From Leisingera sp. ANG-M1 (lineage in GTDB: Bacteria; Pseudomonadota; Alphaproteobacteria; Rhodobacterales; Rhodobacteraceae), in contig NZ_JWLC01000008.1 in the NCBI RefSeq assembly GCF_000813745.1, forward strand, positions 62,001 to 126,000: a stretch of 64,000 nt of DNA, written 5' to 3'. A program made the translations under genes and the position numbers. Below are positions 52,366 through 60,891 of the stretch, one piece after another; the first letter of the stretch is position 1; each line of letters opens with the position of its first letter. The notes beneath the pieces were generated by a model that saw only the letters and a list, made by a program, of their open reading frames with translations, was not told the DNA's origin and made no database searches.

Positions 52366-53730
52366 TTACTTTTCTGCGACAATTTCCTGAGCGGAAAACC
52401 GCGCGCGTACATACAATCCGCCGTCTGCTGCGGGCGACAGCAGCAGACGGGCATCGTGGGCGTCTGAAATCGCTTTGACCAGCGCCAGGCCCAGCCCGGC
52501 GCCCGGTGTTGTCCGGCTGCGGTCCAGGCGCACCGAGGGTTTGATGACTTCGGAGTAAGCGCCGGGCGGCAGTCCCGGGCCGTTGTCGGCGACGCCCAGT
52601 TCGGTTTGGCTGGCAATCAAGGAGATGCGGCTGCCGGGCGGCGTGTGGCGCATCGCGTTCTCGATCAGATTGGTCAGCATCTGCGTCAGCAGCACAGCGT
52701 CGCCCAGCACGCGCCTGCTGCTTGAAATCCGGGTGGTGAACTCATACCCGGCGTCCTCGGCGACCGGGGCAAAAGTGGTGGCGACCTCGGCTGCAATTTC
52801 AGCCAGGCTCACCAGGGCAAAGCGCTTCCGGGCATTGCCGCTTTCAAGCCGGGCGATGCGCAGAAAGGCCTCAAACACCGCAATGATGTGGTCGGCCTGA
52901 GTGAGCGCTGCCGCGACATTGTCTTTGCTCTCTTCGGGGTCTTCCAGCAGCAATGCGTTTTCCAGCCGTAAGCGCAGCCGGGCCAGCGGTGTTTTCAGGT
53001 CATGGGCGATATTGGCGGCGATATTGCGGGACTGGTTGAACAGCACCTCGAGCCGTTCCAGCGTGCGGTCGATATTCTGGGCCAGATCGTCCAGATCGTC
53101 CCGGGCAGCCGCCGGGGCCACACGTGCCTCCAGCTGACCCAGGGCAACCTGGTCCAGCACCCGTGCCATGCGGGACAGGCGTTTTTGCGAATGAAAGCTG
53201 AAGACAGCCCCCAGCAGAACGGCAATCAGCGACACGGCGAGGCCGATCGAAAAGAAGGTCAGAGGCACAATGATGAGAGTGAATGTCCCGGTGCCCAGGT
53301 TGCTTCCAACCACCAGCACGCTGCCGCCGGCTTCTCCGGCATAATAATACCAATGCCCGCCCGACATTGCCAAAGGGGTTTCCGGGCTGCGGTCCCAGCG
53401 GTCGTCGTCAAACAGCCCGCGCAGCGCAAAGATGCCTTCGGGCGCGGATGCGGCGCTGGCAGTGTCGGCTTGGAAATAGACGGCTTCCTTGCCGTCATTC
53501 GGATAGTGTGCCGGGTCGAAACCGCGGGCCTGGATTTCGCTGGCGATTGCCGAGAAACGGGCGCTGAGATCCTCCTCGACGCGCTGATCGAATTCGCTGC
53601 GCACCACAAGGCCGGCCAAAATGGCGCCGACAATTTGCAGCAGGAACAGGCACAGCGCCAGCACCAGCGACTGCCGCAAGGCAGACATCCGCAGATACCG
53701 GTGGAATAGGCGCCTAGGGGTCAAATACAT
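52366..53730 (-). CDS. Sensor histidine kinase (PmrB/QseC-like)
   Basis: The product is 454 residues. Two transmembrane helices (about 15-40 and 155-180) enclose a periplasmic domain of some 115 residues. HAMP and HisKA domains follow with H243 in AHDLKTPLARLR, then HATPase motifs NLIENAMRHTPPG, ADNGPGLPP and GAGLGLALVKAI. The start overlaps the regulator gene by 17 bases (ATG 53730; ATG 53688 is possible). The pair lies next to envelope-glycosylation genes, as pmrAB-type systems do. Confidence 0.92.
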   Translation of the reverse strand: MYLTPRRLFHRYLRMSALRQSLVLALCLFLLQIVGAILAGLVVRSEFDQRVEEDLSARFSAIASEIQARGFDPAHYPNDGKEAVYFQADTASAASAPEGIFALRGLFDDDRWDRSPETPLAMSGGHWYYYAGEAGGSVLVVGSNLGTGTFTLIIVPLTFFSIGLAVSLIAVLLGAVFSFHSQKRLSRMARVLDQVALGQLEARVAPAAARDDLDDLAQNIDRTLERLEVLFNQSRNIAANIAHDLKTPLARLRLRLENALLLEDPEESKDNVAAALTQADHIIAVFEAFLRIARLESGNARKRFALVSLAEIAAEVATTFAPVAEDAGYEFTTRISSSRRVLGDAVLLTQMLTNLIENAMRHTPPGSRISLIASQTELGVADNGPGLPPGAYSEVIKPSVRLDRSRTTPGAGLGLALVKAISDAHDARLLLSPAADGGLYVRARFSAQEIVAEK

Positions 53731-54391
53731 ACCCCGCGCCGCGGATGGTCCGGATCACCGTATCGCCAAAGGGTTTCTCGATTTTGCCCCGCAGGCGGCT
53801 GACATGGGTTTCCACCACGCTGGTTGTGGGGTCGAAATTCAGCCCCCAGACCCTCTCCAGCAGCATGTTGCGGGTCAGCACCCGGCCCTTGGACCGCATA
53901 AAGGCCTCAAGCAGCCGGAACTCCTTGGTGTTCAAGTCCACCGGTTCGCCGCGCCGGGTGCAATTCTGCTTGAGAAGGTCCAATTTGATGTCGCCGCAGC
54001 TGAGCACGGTTGCCTCTGCGGCGCTGGGCCGCAAGGCGCGGCGGCCAAGCGCGGCGACGCGGGCTTCGAGTTCCGAGAACGCGAAGGGCTTGGACAGGTA
54101 GTCATCTGCTCCGGCTTCCAGCCCCTCGACCCTGTCCTCGACCTCGCCAAGGGCGGTGAGGAACAGGACCGGCGTCATCACCTCAGTCGCCCTCAGAGTT
54201 TTCAAAACGCCCAGCCCGTCCAGGTCCGGGGTCATGCGGTCGAGGATCAGGACCTCGTAGTCCGATGTGGTGGCCGCAATCAGCGCCTCGCGGCCGCTGG
54301 TGAACCAATCGACAACATGGCCGCTGCGGGTCAGCCCGTCGCGGACCCAGCCGCCAATCTCACCATCGTCTTCCAGCAGCAGAACGTGCAT
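53714..54391 (-). CDS. OmpR/PhoB-family response regulator
   Basis: The product is 225 residues. The receiver has the acidic pair in LLEDDGEIG, phosphorylated D51 (LILDRMTPD) and Lys in YLSKPFAFSE. The C-terminal winged helix reads EPVDLNTKEFRLLEAFMRS, RNMLLERVWG and VETHVSRLRGKI. It pairs with the kinase encoded by the overlapping next gene. Confidence 0.95.
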   Translation of the reverse strand: MHVLLLEDDGEIGGWVRDGLTRSGHVVDWFTSGREALIAATTSDYEVLILDRMTPDLDGLGVLKTLRATEVMTPVLFLTALGEVEDRVEGLEAGADDYLSKPFAFSELEARVAALGRRALRPSAAEATVLSCGDIKLDLLKQNCTRRGEPVDLNTKEFRLLEAFMRSKGRVLTRNMLLERVWGLNFDPTTSVVETHVSRLRGKIEKPFGDTVIRTIRGAGYVFDP

Positions 54392-54919
54392 TCCGTCTCT
54401 CTTATCACTGATTTGCCGCCCGGGGGCGCCTTGGCCGTTGGAAGGCCGGACACACCGCCGGGCGGGCCGGGAAAAGCCTGGGGAGGAGGTCCGCTTTCCA
54501 CGGCTATGCCACTGAAAATAGGGCTGAGCCCGCTGCGGCGCAAAGGCGAACTGGCAAGTTTACAAAACTGTATGGATTGCGCCAGCCAGCCGCCAAGGGC
54601 GTGCCGGCGCTGCGGGAATGGCAGGGTACCGTCCCGGAGGATTGGTCCAGGCCTTTGTGAATGCGGGGAAAAACCTGGCTTCATGACGCCTGGTTATAGG
54701 GCGCGTTCCTGAATTCATTACCTTTCGCCAAGCCTGAAGGGTAGCAGTGGCGGCGGCACGAGAACACTCGGCGGCAGTTACCAAAATCGATCAGAACGGG
54801 CTTTCCGGCCTAGCCGGGAAGCTCACGGAACCGGTGCGCCTGGCGCAGCTGGCCGGCGGAGGCTTGCTTGAGGAGGCAGGCAGAGCCGGGAAGGGACGGA
54901 ACTAGGGAGGACCCCAAAC
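54392..54919. other. Divergent intergenic region between regulator and outer-membrane gene
   Basis: No gene is supported in 528 bases. TTACAAAACTGTA at 54560-54572 resembles the element before the ArnT-like gene and may be an autoregulatory site of the two-component system. The second half probably holds the promoter of the outer-membrane gene. Confidence 0.5.
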
Positions 54920-56035
54920 ATGAAATCCACCACAATGAAAATCGCGGCATTCAGCGCGGCGCTGATGATGCCTGCAGCAGGCTGGGCGGATGAGGACCAC
55001 GATCCGAATTTCGCGGTGCCGGACGAAGAAGAGGAAGAGGGGTATGATCCGAACAAGCCCTATTACGCCGAGCTGGAGCTGGAGTACTTCAACAACAATT
55101 CGAACTTCGAGTCCGAGAACGAGTATTCGGCAACCCTGAGCCTCGGGTATTACTTCAACGAGAATTTCTCGATCAATGGTGTGGTGCTCGGCGCACCGGT
55201 CAAGGGCGACGGGTTCTTCCCGAACGACTACGACTTCTACTTCGAGGAGCTGTACCTGGCGGCCGAGTTCGACCGCATCGGCTTCTTCGCGGGCAAGTTC
55301 AACCCGACCTTCGGCATCGGCTACGACGATGCGGTGGGCTATCTTTACAGCGCTGAATACTTCTATGGTTACGAGCTGGTTGAACGTCTCGGTGTCGGCG
55401 CCACCTACACCTTCGGCGATGCTTCGGGCGGTGAGCACACCCTGGGCGCCAGTGCGTTTCAGCTCGACACCAGCTCGCTCGCCCGCAGCTTCTTCCGCGG
55501 CGAACAGCTGGCCGCGCGGGCAGATGGCGGCCTAAGCAATCACAGCGGCCTGGGCTCTTACAACCTCTGGCTCGAAGGCAACGATGCCTTTGGCGTCGAG
55601 AACTCGCGCTACAACGTCACTTACCGCTCGCAAGACGGCGGCATGCCGGGTGAGGAGACCGAAACCGGTTTTGCCATCGGCGGCGCCAAGCTGTTTGAAC
55701 TCGCCAACGGCAATGAACTGGAAGTCTACGCCGAACTTGTCAGCCTGGATAACTCGCTGGACGAGGGGATTTCCTTTGACCAGGACTCGCTGATGGCAAC
55801 CGGCGCCTATTACTTCGGCGATGATTGGGTCGCCTCGCTGGGCGGCGGCATCCAGCGGATCGGCAACAGCAGCGACACCAGCGAAATGGCCAACGGCAAC
55901 AATAATTTCGTGACCGCTTCGATCGGCCGGAACTTTGGCGATCTCTATGCGGAGCTGGCCTACAAGCGCGACGAGACCAACGGCGTGTCGTCCAATTCGG
56001 CTGGCATCTTCCTGTACTACGGGCTCGAGTTCTGA
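54920..56035 (+). CDS. Outer-membrane beta-barrel protein, unknown role
   Basis: The product is 371 residues. A signal peptide (MKIAAFSAALMMPAAGWA) is followed by an acidic stretch (DEEEEEGYDPNKPYYAEL) and then alternating aromatic/polar strands (YYFNENFSINGVV, YLAAEFDRIGFFAGKF, LYAELAYKRDE) that end in GLEF, with the terminal Phe needed for outer-membrane insertion. It looks like a porin-type barrel without a recognised family. GGGAGG precedes the ATG. It may serve the catabolic genes that follow, being the outer-membrane route for their substrate; this is an inference from position. Confidence 0.8.
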   Translation: MKSTTMKIAAFSAALMMPAAGWADEDHDPNFAVPDEEEEEGYDPNKPYYAELELEYFNNNSNFESENEYSATLSLGYYFNENFSINGVVLGAPVKGDGFFPNDYDFYFEELYLAAEFDRIGFFAGKFNPTFGIGYDDAVGYLYSAEYFYGYELVERLGVGATYTFGDASGGEHTLGASAFQLDTSSLARSFFRGEQLAARADGGLSNHSGLGSYNLWLEGNDAFGVENSRYNVTYRSQDGGMPGEETETGFAIGGAKLFELANGNELEVYAELVSLDNSLDEGISFDQDSLMATGAYYFGDDWVASLGGGIQRIGNSSDTSEMANGNNNFVTASIGRNFGDLYAELAYKRDETNGVSSNSAGIFLYYGLEF

Positions 56036-56056
56036 TCCCGGAAAAAACTGAGACAG

Positions 56057-56079
56057 CGCGCCGGATTTGTTCCGGCGCG
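56057..56079 (+). terminator. Hairpin after the outer-membrane gene
   Basis: CGCGCCGGA and TCCGGCGCG form a perfect 9-bp stem with loop TTTGT, followed by TTCTTC. It is a weak terminator or an attenuating hairpin; the next gene's ribosome site follows at once. Confidence 0.6.
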
Positions 56080-56101
56080 TTCTTCAACAAAGGAGAACCC
56101 C

Positions 56102-57076
56102 TTGTCTAACAACGGTAATCTGCGCGGCGGCGCTGGGCTGATCGACGTTCACACCCATCTGCTGCCCTCCTGGTACACCTCGCGTCTGGGCGAGCAGGGC
56201 ATGGTCACCATCGGCGGGCGCAGCCTGCAGGAGCCGGATCTGCAATGGACGCCGGAACGGGCGCTGGACTACAAGGACCGCTGCGGCATTGAAACCTCGA
56301 TCCTCTCCTTTACCGATCCCGGTGCCTCAATCGGGCCCAGGGAATTTTCGGTTGCGCTGGCGCGGGAGTGCAACGAGTATCTGGCGAGACTGAAGCAGGA
56401 TCATCCGACACGTTTTGGCGCTTTTGCGGTTCTGCCGCTGCCGCATGTGGATGAGGCGCTGGCCGAGCTGGAATACGCGCTGGACACGCTGAAACTCGAC
56501 GGGCTGGTGCTGCTGTCCAACTACCAGGGGATCTATCCTGGCGACGAACGGTTTGACCCTCTGTTTGCAGAACTGTCGCGCCGAAAGCTTCCGACCTTCA
56601 TCCATCCGGGCCTGCCGCAATACGACCTGCCGCTGCCGTACTACCCCTGGATCATGGAGTTCGTTTTTGACACCACCAGGGCTGCGGCCAACATGGTGCT
56701 GTCGGGCACGATGGACCGGCACCCGGGCATTCCGATCATCCTGTCCCATGGCGGCGGCACGCTGCCGTATTTGAGTTTCCGCCTGAAATCCGCCGACATG
56801 ATCCATGGCTTCAATCTGGAGCGCGACGTGCTGGAGTACCTCAAGGACTACTACTACGACACCACCTTCTCGGCGGCCACCTTCCCGATTGCCACGATGC
56901 TGGAGCTGGTAGAGACCGATCACATCCTGTTCGGCTCTGACTACCCGTTCGGCCCTGGCTGGCTGACGGAGCATTCGGTCAAGGATCTGGCGGAAAACAG
57001 CAGGCTGAGCGATGCGGACCGGGCACTGATCCACCGCGGCAGCGCCGAAAAGCTGTTTCCGCAGTTCGGGCAGTAA
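56102..57076 (+). CDS. Amidohydrolase family 2 (ACMSD-like decarboxylase/hydrolase)
   Basis: The product is 324 residues with a TIM-barrel metal site: DVHTHLLP (HxH), a mid His in FIHPGLPQYD, SHGGGTLPY and FGSDYPFG. This branch includes 2-amino-3-carboxymuconate semialdehyde decarboxylase and aromatic-acid decarboxylases, so work on an aromatic ring-cleavage product is likely. The start is TTG 56102, supported by AGGAG seven bases upstream. The arylformamidase-like gene follows 35 bases later, in one operon. Confidence 0.88.
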   Translation: MSNNGNLRGGAGLIDVHTHLLPSWYTSRLGEQGMVTIGGRSLQEPDLQWTPERALDYKDRCGIETSILSFTDPGASIGPREFSVALARECNEYLARLKQDHPTRFGAFAVLPLPHVDEALAELEYALDTLKLDGLVLLSNYQGIYPGDERFDPLFAELSRRKLPTFIHPGLPQYDLPLPYYPWIMEFVFDTTRAAANMVLSGTMDRHPGIPIILSHGGGTLPYLSFRLKSADMIHGFNLERDVLEYLKDYYYDTTFSAATFPIATMLELVETDHILFGSDYPFGPGWLTEHSVKDLAENSRLSDADRALIHRGSAEKLFPQFGQ

Positions 57077-57111
57077 TCCAGGCACAATCCGGAAGCAGAA
57101 GGAGGCGGCAC

Positions 57112-57966
57112 ATGGCCAATCTCTACCGCAAGTTCAAAACCCAAGCCGAGCTGGACGTGCAATATGACGTCGAAAGCTCGGTGCCGGATTTCGGGGTGTA
57201 CCTGCGCCATTTCGAGGAGCAGAACGCCAAGGCGCTGGCCTCCCTCAACCCGCAGATGAAGCTGCGCTATGGCGAGACGCTGTCCGAATACCTGGATTTC
57301 TACCCGGCTGAAGGCGAGGCGCCGCCCTTGCTGGTATTCTTCCATGGGGGTTACTGGCGGATGCTGGCAAGCGAGGACTTCGCCTTTGCGGCGCTGGGGC
57401 CCGTGGCGACGGGCTTCAGCGTTGCCAATGTGAATTACACCTTGTGCCCCAATGTCACCATGGACGAGATCGTACGGCAGTGCCGCGCGGCGATTGCCTG
57501 GCTGATCCGCAACGAGAACCTGAAGTTCGACCGGCGCAGGGTGATTGTGGCGGGCCATTCCGCGGGCGGTCACCTGACGGCCATGTGCCTGCTGACCAAT
57601 TGGGAAGAGGACTATGGCCTGCCCAACGATTGCCTGGCAGGCGGCATTCCGGTGAGCGGGCTGTTCGATCTGAAGCCCTTTCCTTACACTTTCCTGCAGC
57701 CCGCTTTGCAGCTGGACATGGCGCAGATCCTGCGCAACAGCCCGCAGTTTCACATCCGCTCCGGCCTGCCGCCGGTGCATGTGACCTATGGTGCTGCAGA
57801 GTCCACCGAATTCCACCGGCAATCAGAGGAGTTTGCGGATGCCTGGGAGGCCGCTGGAAATGCCGTGACCCGCTACGCGCAGCCGGACAAGAACCACTTC
57901 ACCGCGATGGCCGAGTTCGAGCAGGCGGGCACCCCGATCATGGAGGTTCTGCGCGGGATGGTCTGA
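57112..57966 (+). CDS. Arylformamidase-like alpha/beta hydrolase
   Basis: The product is 284 residues. The oxyanion motif HGGYW (78-82) and the nucleophile elbow GHSAGG (148-153, Ser150) match kynurenine formamidase-type esterases. The late His is in DKNHFTAM and the Asp in a preceding loop. Enzymes of this type hydrolyse N-formyl or N-acyl groups from anthranilate-type compounds. AAGGAGG precedes the ATG. With the ACMSD-like gene before it and the Hod-like gene nearby, a role in nitrogen-aromatic breakdown is plausible. Confidence 0.88.
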   Translation: MANLYRKFKTQAELDVQYDVESSVPDFGVYLRHFEEQNAKALASLNPQMKLRYGETLSEYLDFYPAEGEAPPLLVFFHGGYWRMLASEDFAFAALGPVATGFSVANVNYTLCPNVTMDEIVRQCRAAIAWLIRNENLKFDRRRVIVAGHSAGGHLTAMCLLTNWEEDYGLPNDCLAGGIPVSGLFDLKPFPYTFLQPALQLDMAQILRNSPQFHIRSGLPPVHVTYGAAESTEFHRQSEEFADAWEAAGNAVTRYAQPDKNHFTAMAEFEQAGTPIMEVLRGMV

Positions 57967-57991
57967 ACCGCCAGCGCAGGGGGCATGTCTG

Positions 57992-58030
57992 AAACAGGCC
58001 GGCGCAGAAATCTGCACCGGCCTGTTTGTT
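57992..58030. terminator. Bidirectional terminator
   Basis: AAACAGGCCGG and CCGGCCTGTTT pair perfectly over 11 bp and continue into an inner GCAGA/TCTGC stem. TTTGTTT follows on the right. It lies between the converging hydrolase and YceI-like genes. Confidence 0.8.
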
Positions 58031-58083
58031 TACCGCGTCTTGCGGAAAGAGTGCGGAACGCGGCGGCGCTCCGCACAGTCAGT

Positions 58084-58692
58084 TCATTCCACGGCCTGGT
58101 GGAACTCGGCATTGATGAACAGGGTGACCTCGTCGCTGGCGACCGGGACCAGCATGTCAAAGCCGAAGTCCGAGCGGTTGAACTTTGCCATTGCCTCAAA
58201 CCCCATCACGGCACCGTCTGCGTGCTTGCGCTCGGCCAGTGCGCCGATCAGGCTGACCTCCATCGTAATGGGCTTGGTGACACCGAGAAAGGTGAGGTCG
58301 CCGGTCATCTCGCCGCTGTTGTCTCCGGTCATGCTGAGGCTGGTAGCAGTGAACTCGGCCTTGGGGAATGCATCCGCGTTGAACCATTCAGGCCCTGCCA
58401 TTTCCGCGTTCCAGTCATGCGCCTCCGGCCAGGGGAAGCCGGTATCCACCGAGGCGGTATTGACGGTGGCAGTCAGCTGGCTGTTTTCCGGATCTGCCGC
58501 GTCCAGTTCCAGCGTGGCACTGAGTCCGGTAAAACTGCCGGTGTAGTTCGAGATACCAAAGTGTTTGACCTGCCAATGCAGGCTGGAGTGGGTGGGTTTC
58601 AGCTCATAAGTGCCGCTGGGCACCGCCAGCTCTGCCGCATAGACCGGGGCAGCGGCCAGGGAGCCTGCCAGAATGATGTTTGCCAGACGCAT
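58084..58692 (-). CDS. YceI family periplasmic lipid-binding protein
   Basis: The product is 202 residues with a signal peptide (LANIILAGSLAAAPVYA). The lipocalin-like YceI barrel shows GTYELKPTHSSLHWQVKHFG, YTGSFTGLSATLELD, MTGDLTFLGVTKPITMEV and FNRSDFGFDMLV. Family members bind isoprenoid-type lipids. AGGAGGAAA precedes the ATG. Confidence 0.93.
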   Translation of the reverse strand: MRLANIILAGSLAAAPVYAAELAVPSGTYELKPTHSSLHWQVKHFGISNYTGSFTGLSATLELDAADPENSQLTATVNTASVDTGFPWPEAHDWNAEMAGPEWFNADAFPKAEFTATSLSMTGDNSGEMTGDLTFLGVTKPITMEVSLIGALAERKHADGAVMGFEAMAKFNRSDFGFDMLVPVASDEVTLFINAEFHQAVE

Positions 58693-58794
58693 GGGTTTCC
58701 TCCTGCTGGTTGGTAAGAAAAGGCCGCTGCCGGAAGCTGTCCGGCAGCGGCAAGTCAAGCCGCTGCGAGGTGTCCGCGGCTTAGGGGATAGGGA

Positions 58795-59586
58795 TCAGCC
58801 GATGAAATCGCGGACTGCGGCCGCATAGGCTTCGGGCGATTCCAGGGTCGGGAAGTGCGACACGCCCGGCTGCAGGCGGTAGTAGGTGAACCAGGGGTTT
58901 GCCTCGGCGGCCTGTTTGTGCAGGGCTTCGTATTCTTCGGTCGCAGGCTGCGAGAATATGTGCGCCACAGGGCGCGACGGCGCCAGCGCCATGATGCGTT
59001 TCAGCGGCGTTTCCCACTCGTTGTGAACACCTTCGATCACGCGGCAGGAGCGGACCCACATCTCCTGGCCGTATTCTTCGAATTCCTTGTAGCAGTGATC
59101 GATCACGTCCTGGGACTGGGTGCCGCCGATCCAGATCTTGTAAAGGTGGTTGCGCACCTCGCTCCAGTGTTCGTCGGTTTGGCCGCGCTTGATGCCGTCG
59201 TGGAATTCCTGCGGCGGGTTCATCGCCCAGTCGGTCACGATGCAGCGCGGGATTCGATCCGCACCCAGTTTGTCTGCCAGACCGATGTTGACCCAGCCGC
59301 CGTGCGAGCAGGAGACCAGGACAGCCTGTTTGATGCCCTTCTGGTCCAGAACCGCGGCCATATCCTCAATCAGCTCAGCGGCGCCGAAATCGCCGTCATA
59401 GGCCAGGCCTTCGCGGTGGCCGCGATAGTTCACCTGCAGAACGTGATAGTGTTCGGCGAGCAGCGGGATTACATGGCGGTAGAGCCGGTCGTCCTGGCAC
59501 CAGCCGGTCATCAGCAGTAGCGTTGTTTCGCCTGATCCGGCTTCTTGAAATTGCAGCGTGTTGTTGCCTACTTGGATTTCTTGCAC
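58795..59586 (-). CDS. Relative of cofactor-independent 2,4-dioxygenases (Hod/AqdC type)
   Basis: The product is 263 residues with an alpha/beta-hydrolase fold. Segments such as GWCQDDRLYRHVI, VSCSHGGWVN, IVTDWAMNPPQEF, LYKIWIGG, HIFSQPATEEYE and NPWFTYYRL closely follow what I recall of Hod, which opens 3-hydroxy-4-quinolones with release of CO. Catalytic positions kept are Ser94, His95, Asp119, Trp152 and His244 (Hod 101, 102, 126, 160, 251). Two histidines are changed: Hod His38 is Gln31 and His100 is Cys93. It may therefore be a dioxygenase with altered substrate or a plain hydrolase. The GTG start is supported by AGGAG nine bases upstream. Confidence 0.8.
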   Translation of the reverse strand: MQEIQVGNNTLQFQEAGSGETTLLLMTGWCQDDRLYRHVIPLLAEHYHVLQVNYRGHREGLAYDGDFGAAELIEDMAAVLDQKGIKQAVLVSCSHGGWVNIGLADKLGADRIPRCIVTDWAMNPPQEFHDGIKRGQTDEHWSEVRNHLYKIWIGGTQSQDVIDHCYKEFEEYGQEMWVRSCRVIEGVHNEWETPLKRIMALAPSRPVAHIFSQPATEEYEALHKQAAEANPWFTYYRLQPGVSHFPTLESPEAYAAAVRDFIG

Positions 59587-59840
59587 TTGAGAGCACTCCT
59601 GTTTTGCATGTGCTGGCTGGGACGGGTCCGGTTATTGCGGTTGTTGTATCCGGCCGCCCCGCCATGTCCGGTCCGCTTGCAAAGAGCCGTCTTTGGCTGC
59701 GGACTCCGCGTGATCTGCTGCATCCGCCGGCAGGGCCGGGGATGCCTTGGTTTCCTGCCAGAAATCTACCGGTGAGGTGCGAGCGGAGATAATGAATTTG
59801 GGGGCTTGCGGTATAACTGCCGGGCTATGCGGGCGGCCGT
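59587..59840. other. Gap between LysR gene and Hod-like gene
   Basis: These 254 bases hold no supported gene. They probably contain the promoter of the Hod-like gene and a binding site for the LysR-type regulator, but no operator could be named with confidence. Confidence 0.45.
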
Positions 59841-60800
59841 TCATTCCGGCTGCAGCGCGCCTGTTTCGCCCTCGCTTTCCAGCGCCACGGCTTCCTCCAG
59901 CTCGTCGACAAAAATGTCGCGCAGCTGGTCCACCACCCGGTCCGAGCGCCAGATTGCAACCAGGGGCCCGACGGAGAGCGGCAGCTCGCAAGGCACGATC
60001 CGCAAGCCATGGCTGCGCTCAAGCGCCTTGGCGACGCATTTCGGCATCATCATGATCGAGTCGGTGCTGCGGACCAGCCCGGTGTTGATCGGGATCGACA
60101 GCGACACCACCGAGGTTTCGCTCAGCTGCGCGCCCATCGCAGAGACTTCCAGCTCCAATTGCATGCGGACATGGTTGTCCTTGGGTGGAAGCACCCAGGG
60201 ATAATCGAGCAAATGCCGGAAGGCAGGGTCACCGGCTTCTTGCAGCAATGGATGCCCCTGGCGGACAACGGCGACAATCCGGTCCCGGGTGATGCCGTTG
60301 ATGGTGTGATGGCCTTGCTGGGCGGTATAGGGATAGCGGCCGATCACCACGTCCAGCTGGCCGCTGTCCAGCTTTTCGATCAGGTCCTCCATCTTGCCGG
60401 TGTCGATCACCAGAGTCAGGCCCGGTGCTTTGGCCTTGGCCTGGATGATCGCCTGGTTGATCGCCTCCCAGTCGGAAATCAGCGAGAACACCCCCAGCCG
60501 CAGGCTGCCGGTGTCGCCGCGCAGGGTGGCCTCCAGATCGTCCTGCATGCGCTGGATATCCGCCAGCACGTTGCGGCCATGGCGGATCACCACCTCGCCG
60601 GCCGGGGTAGGGCGGGCGCCGTAGGGGGTGCGGTCGAACAGGCGCTCGCCAATGTCCTCCTCGATCACCGTGAGTGCCTTGGAAATTGCCGGCTGAGTGA
60701 TGTGCAGCTTGTCGGCCGCGCGCAGCAGGTTGCCCATATCGGCAATGGCCAGAACAACCTGGATCTGCCGGATCTTCAGGCGGAGGCGGATGGGCTTCAT
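59841..60800 (-). CDS. LysR-type transcriptional regulator
   Basis: The product is 319 residues. The N-terminal helix-turn-helix reads NLLRAADKLHITQPAISKAL, TVIEEDIGERLFDRTPYGARP in part. The effector domain follows from about residue 90 (LRLGVFSLISDWEAINQ, LDVVIGRYPY). It resembles the GbpR/PcaQ-like branch that controls aromatic or sugar uptake. It lies between the Hod-like gene and the TRAP transporter on the same strand, so it probably controls both. Confidence 0.93.
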   Translation of the reverse strand: MKPIRLRLKIRQIQVVLAIADMGNLLRAADKLHITQPAISKALTVIEEDIGERLFDRTPYGARPTPAGEVVIRHGRNVLADIQRMQDDLEATLRGDTGSLRLGVFSLISDWEAINQAIIQAKAKAPGLTLVIDTGKMEDLIEKLDSGQLDVVIGRYPYTAQQGHHTINGITRDRIVAVVRQGHPLLQEAGDPAFRHLLDYPWVLPPKDNHVRMQLELEVSAMGAQLSETSVVSLSIPINTGLVRSTDSIMMMPKCVAKALERSHGLRIVPCELPLSVGPLVAIWRSDRVVDQLRDIFVDELEEAVALESEGETGALQPE

Positions 60801-60891
60801 GGTCTTTCCCTCCGTTTGCCAGCACGGTCCCGCACCCGCTGGGCAAACACGTCTTGGGGGCAGCCCCGAAGGGCTGCCGCAGGAGCCGGTG

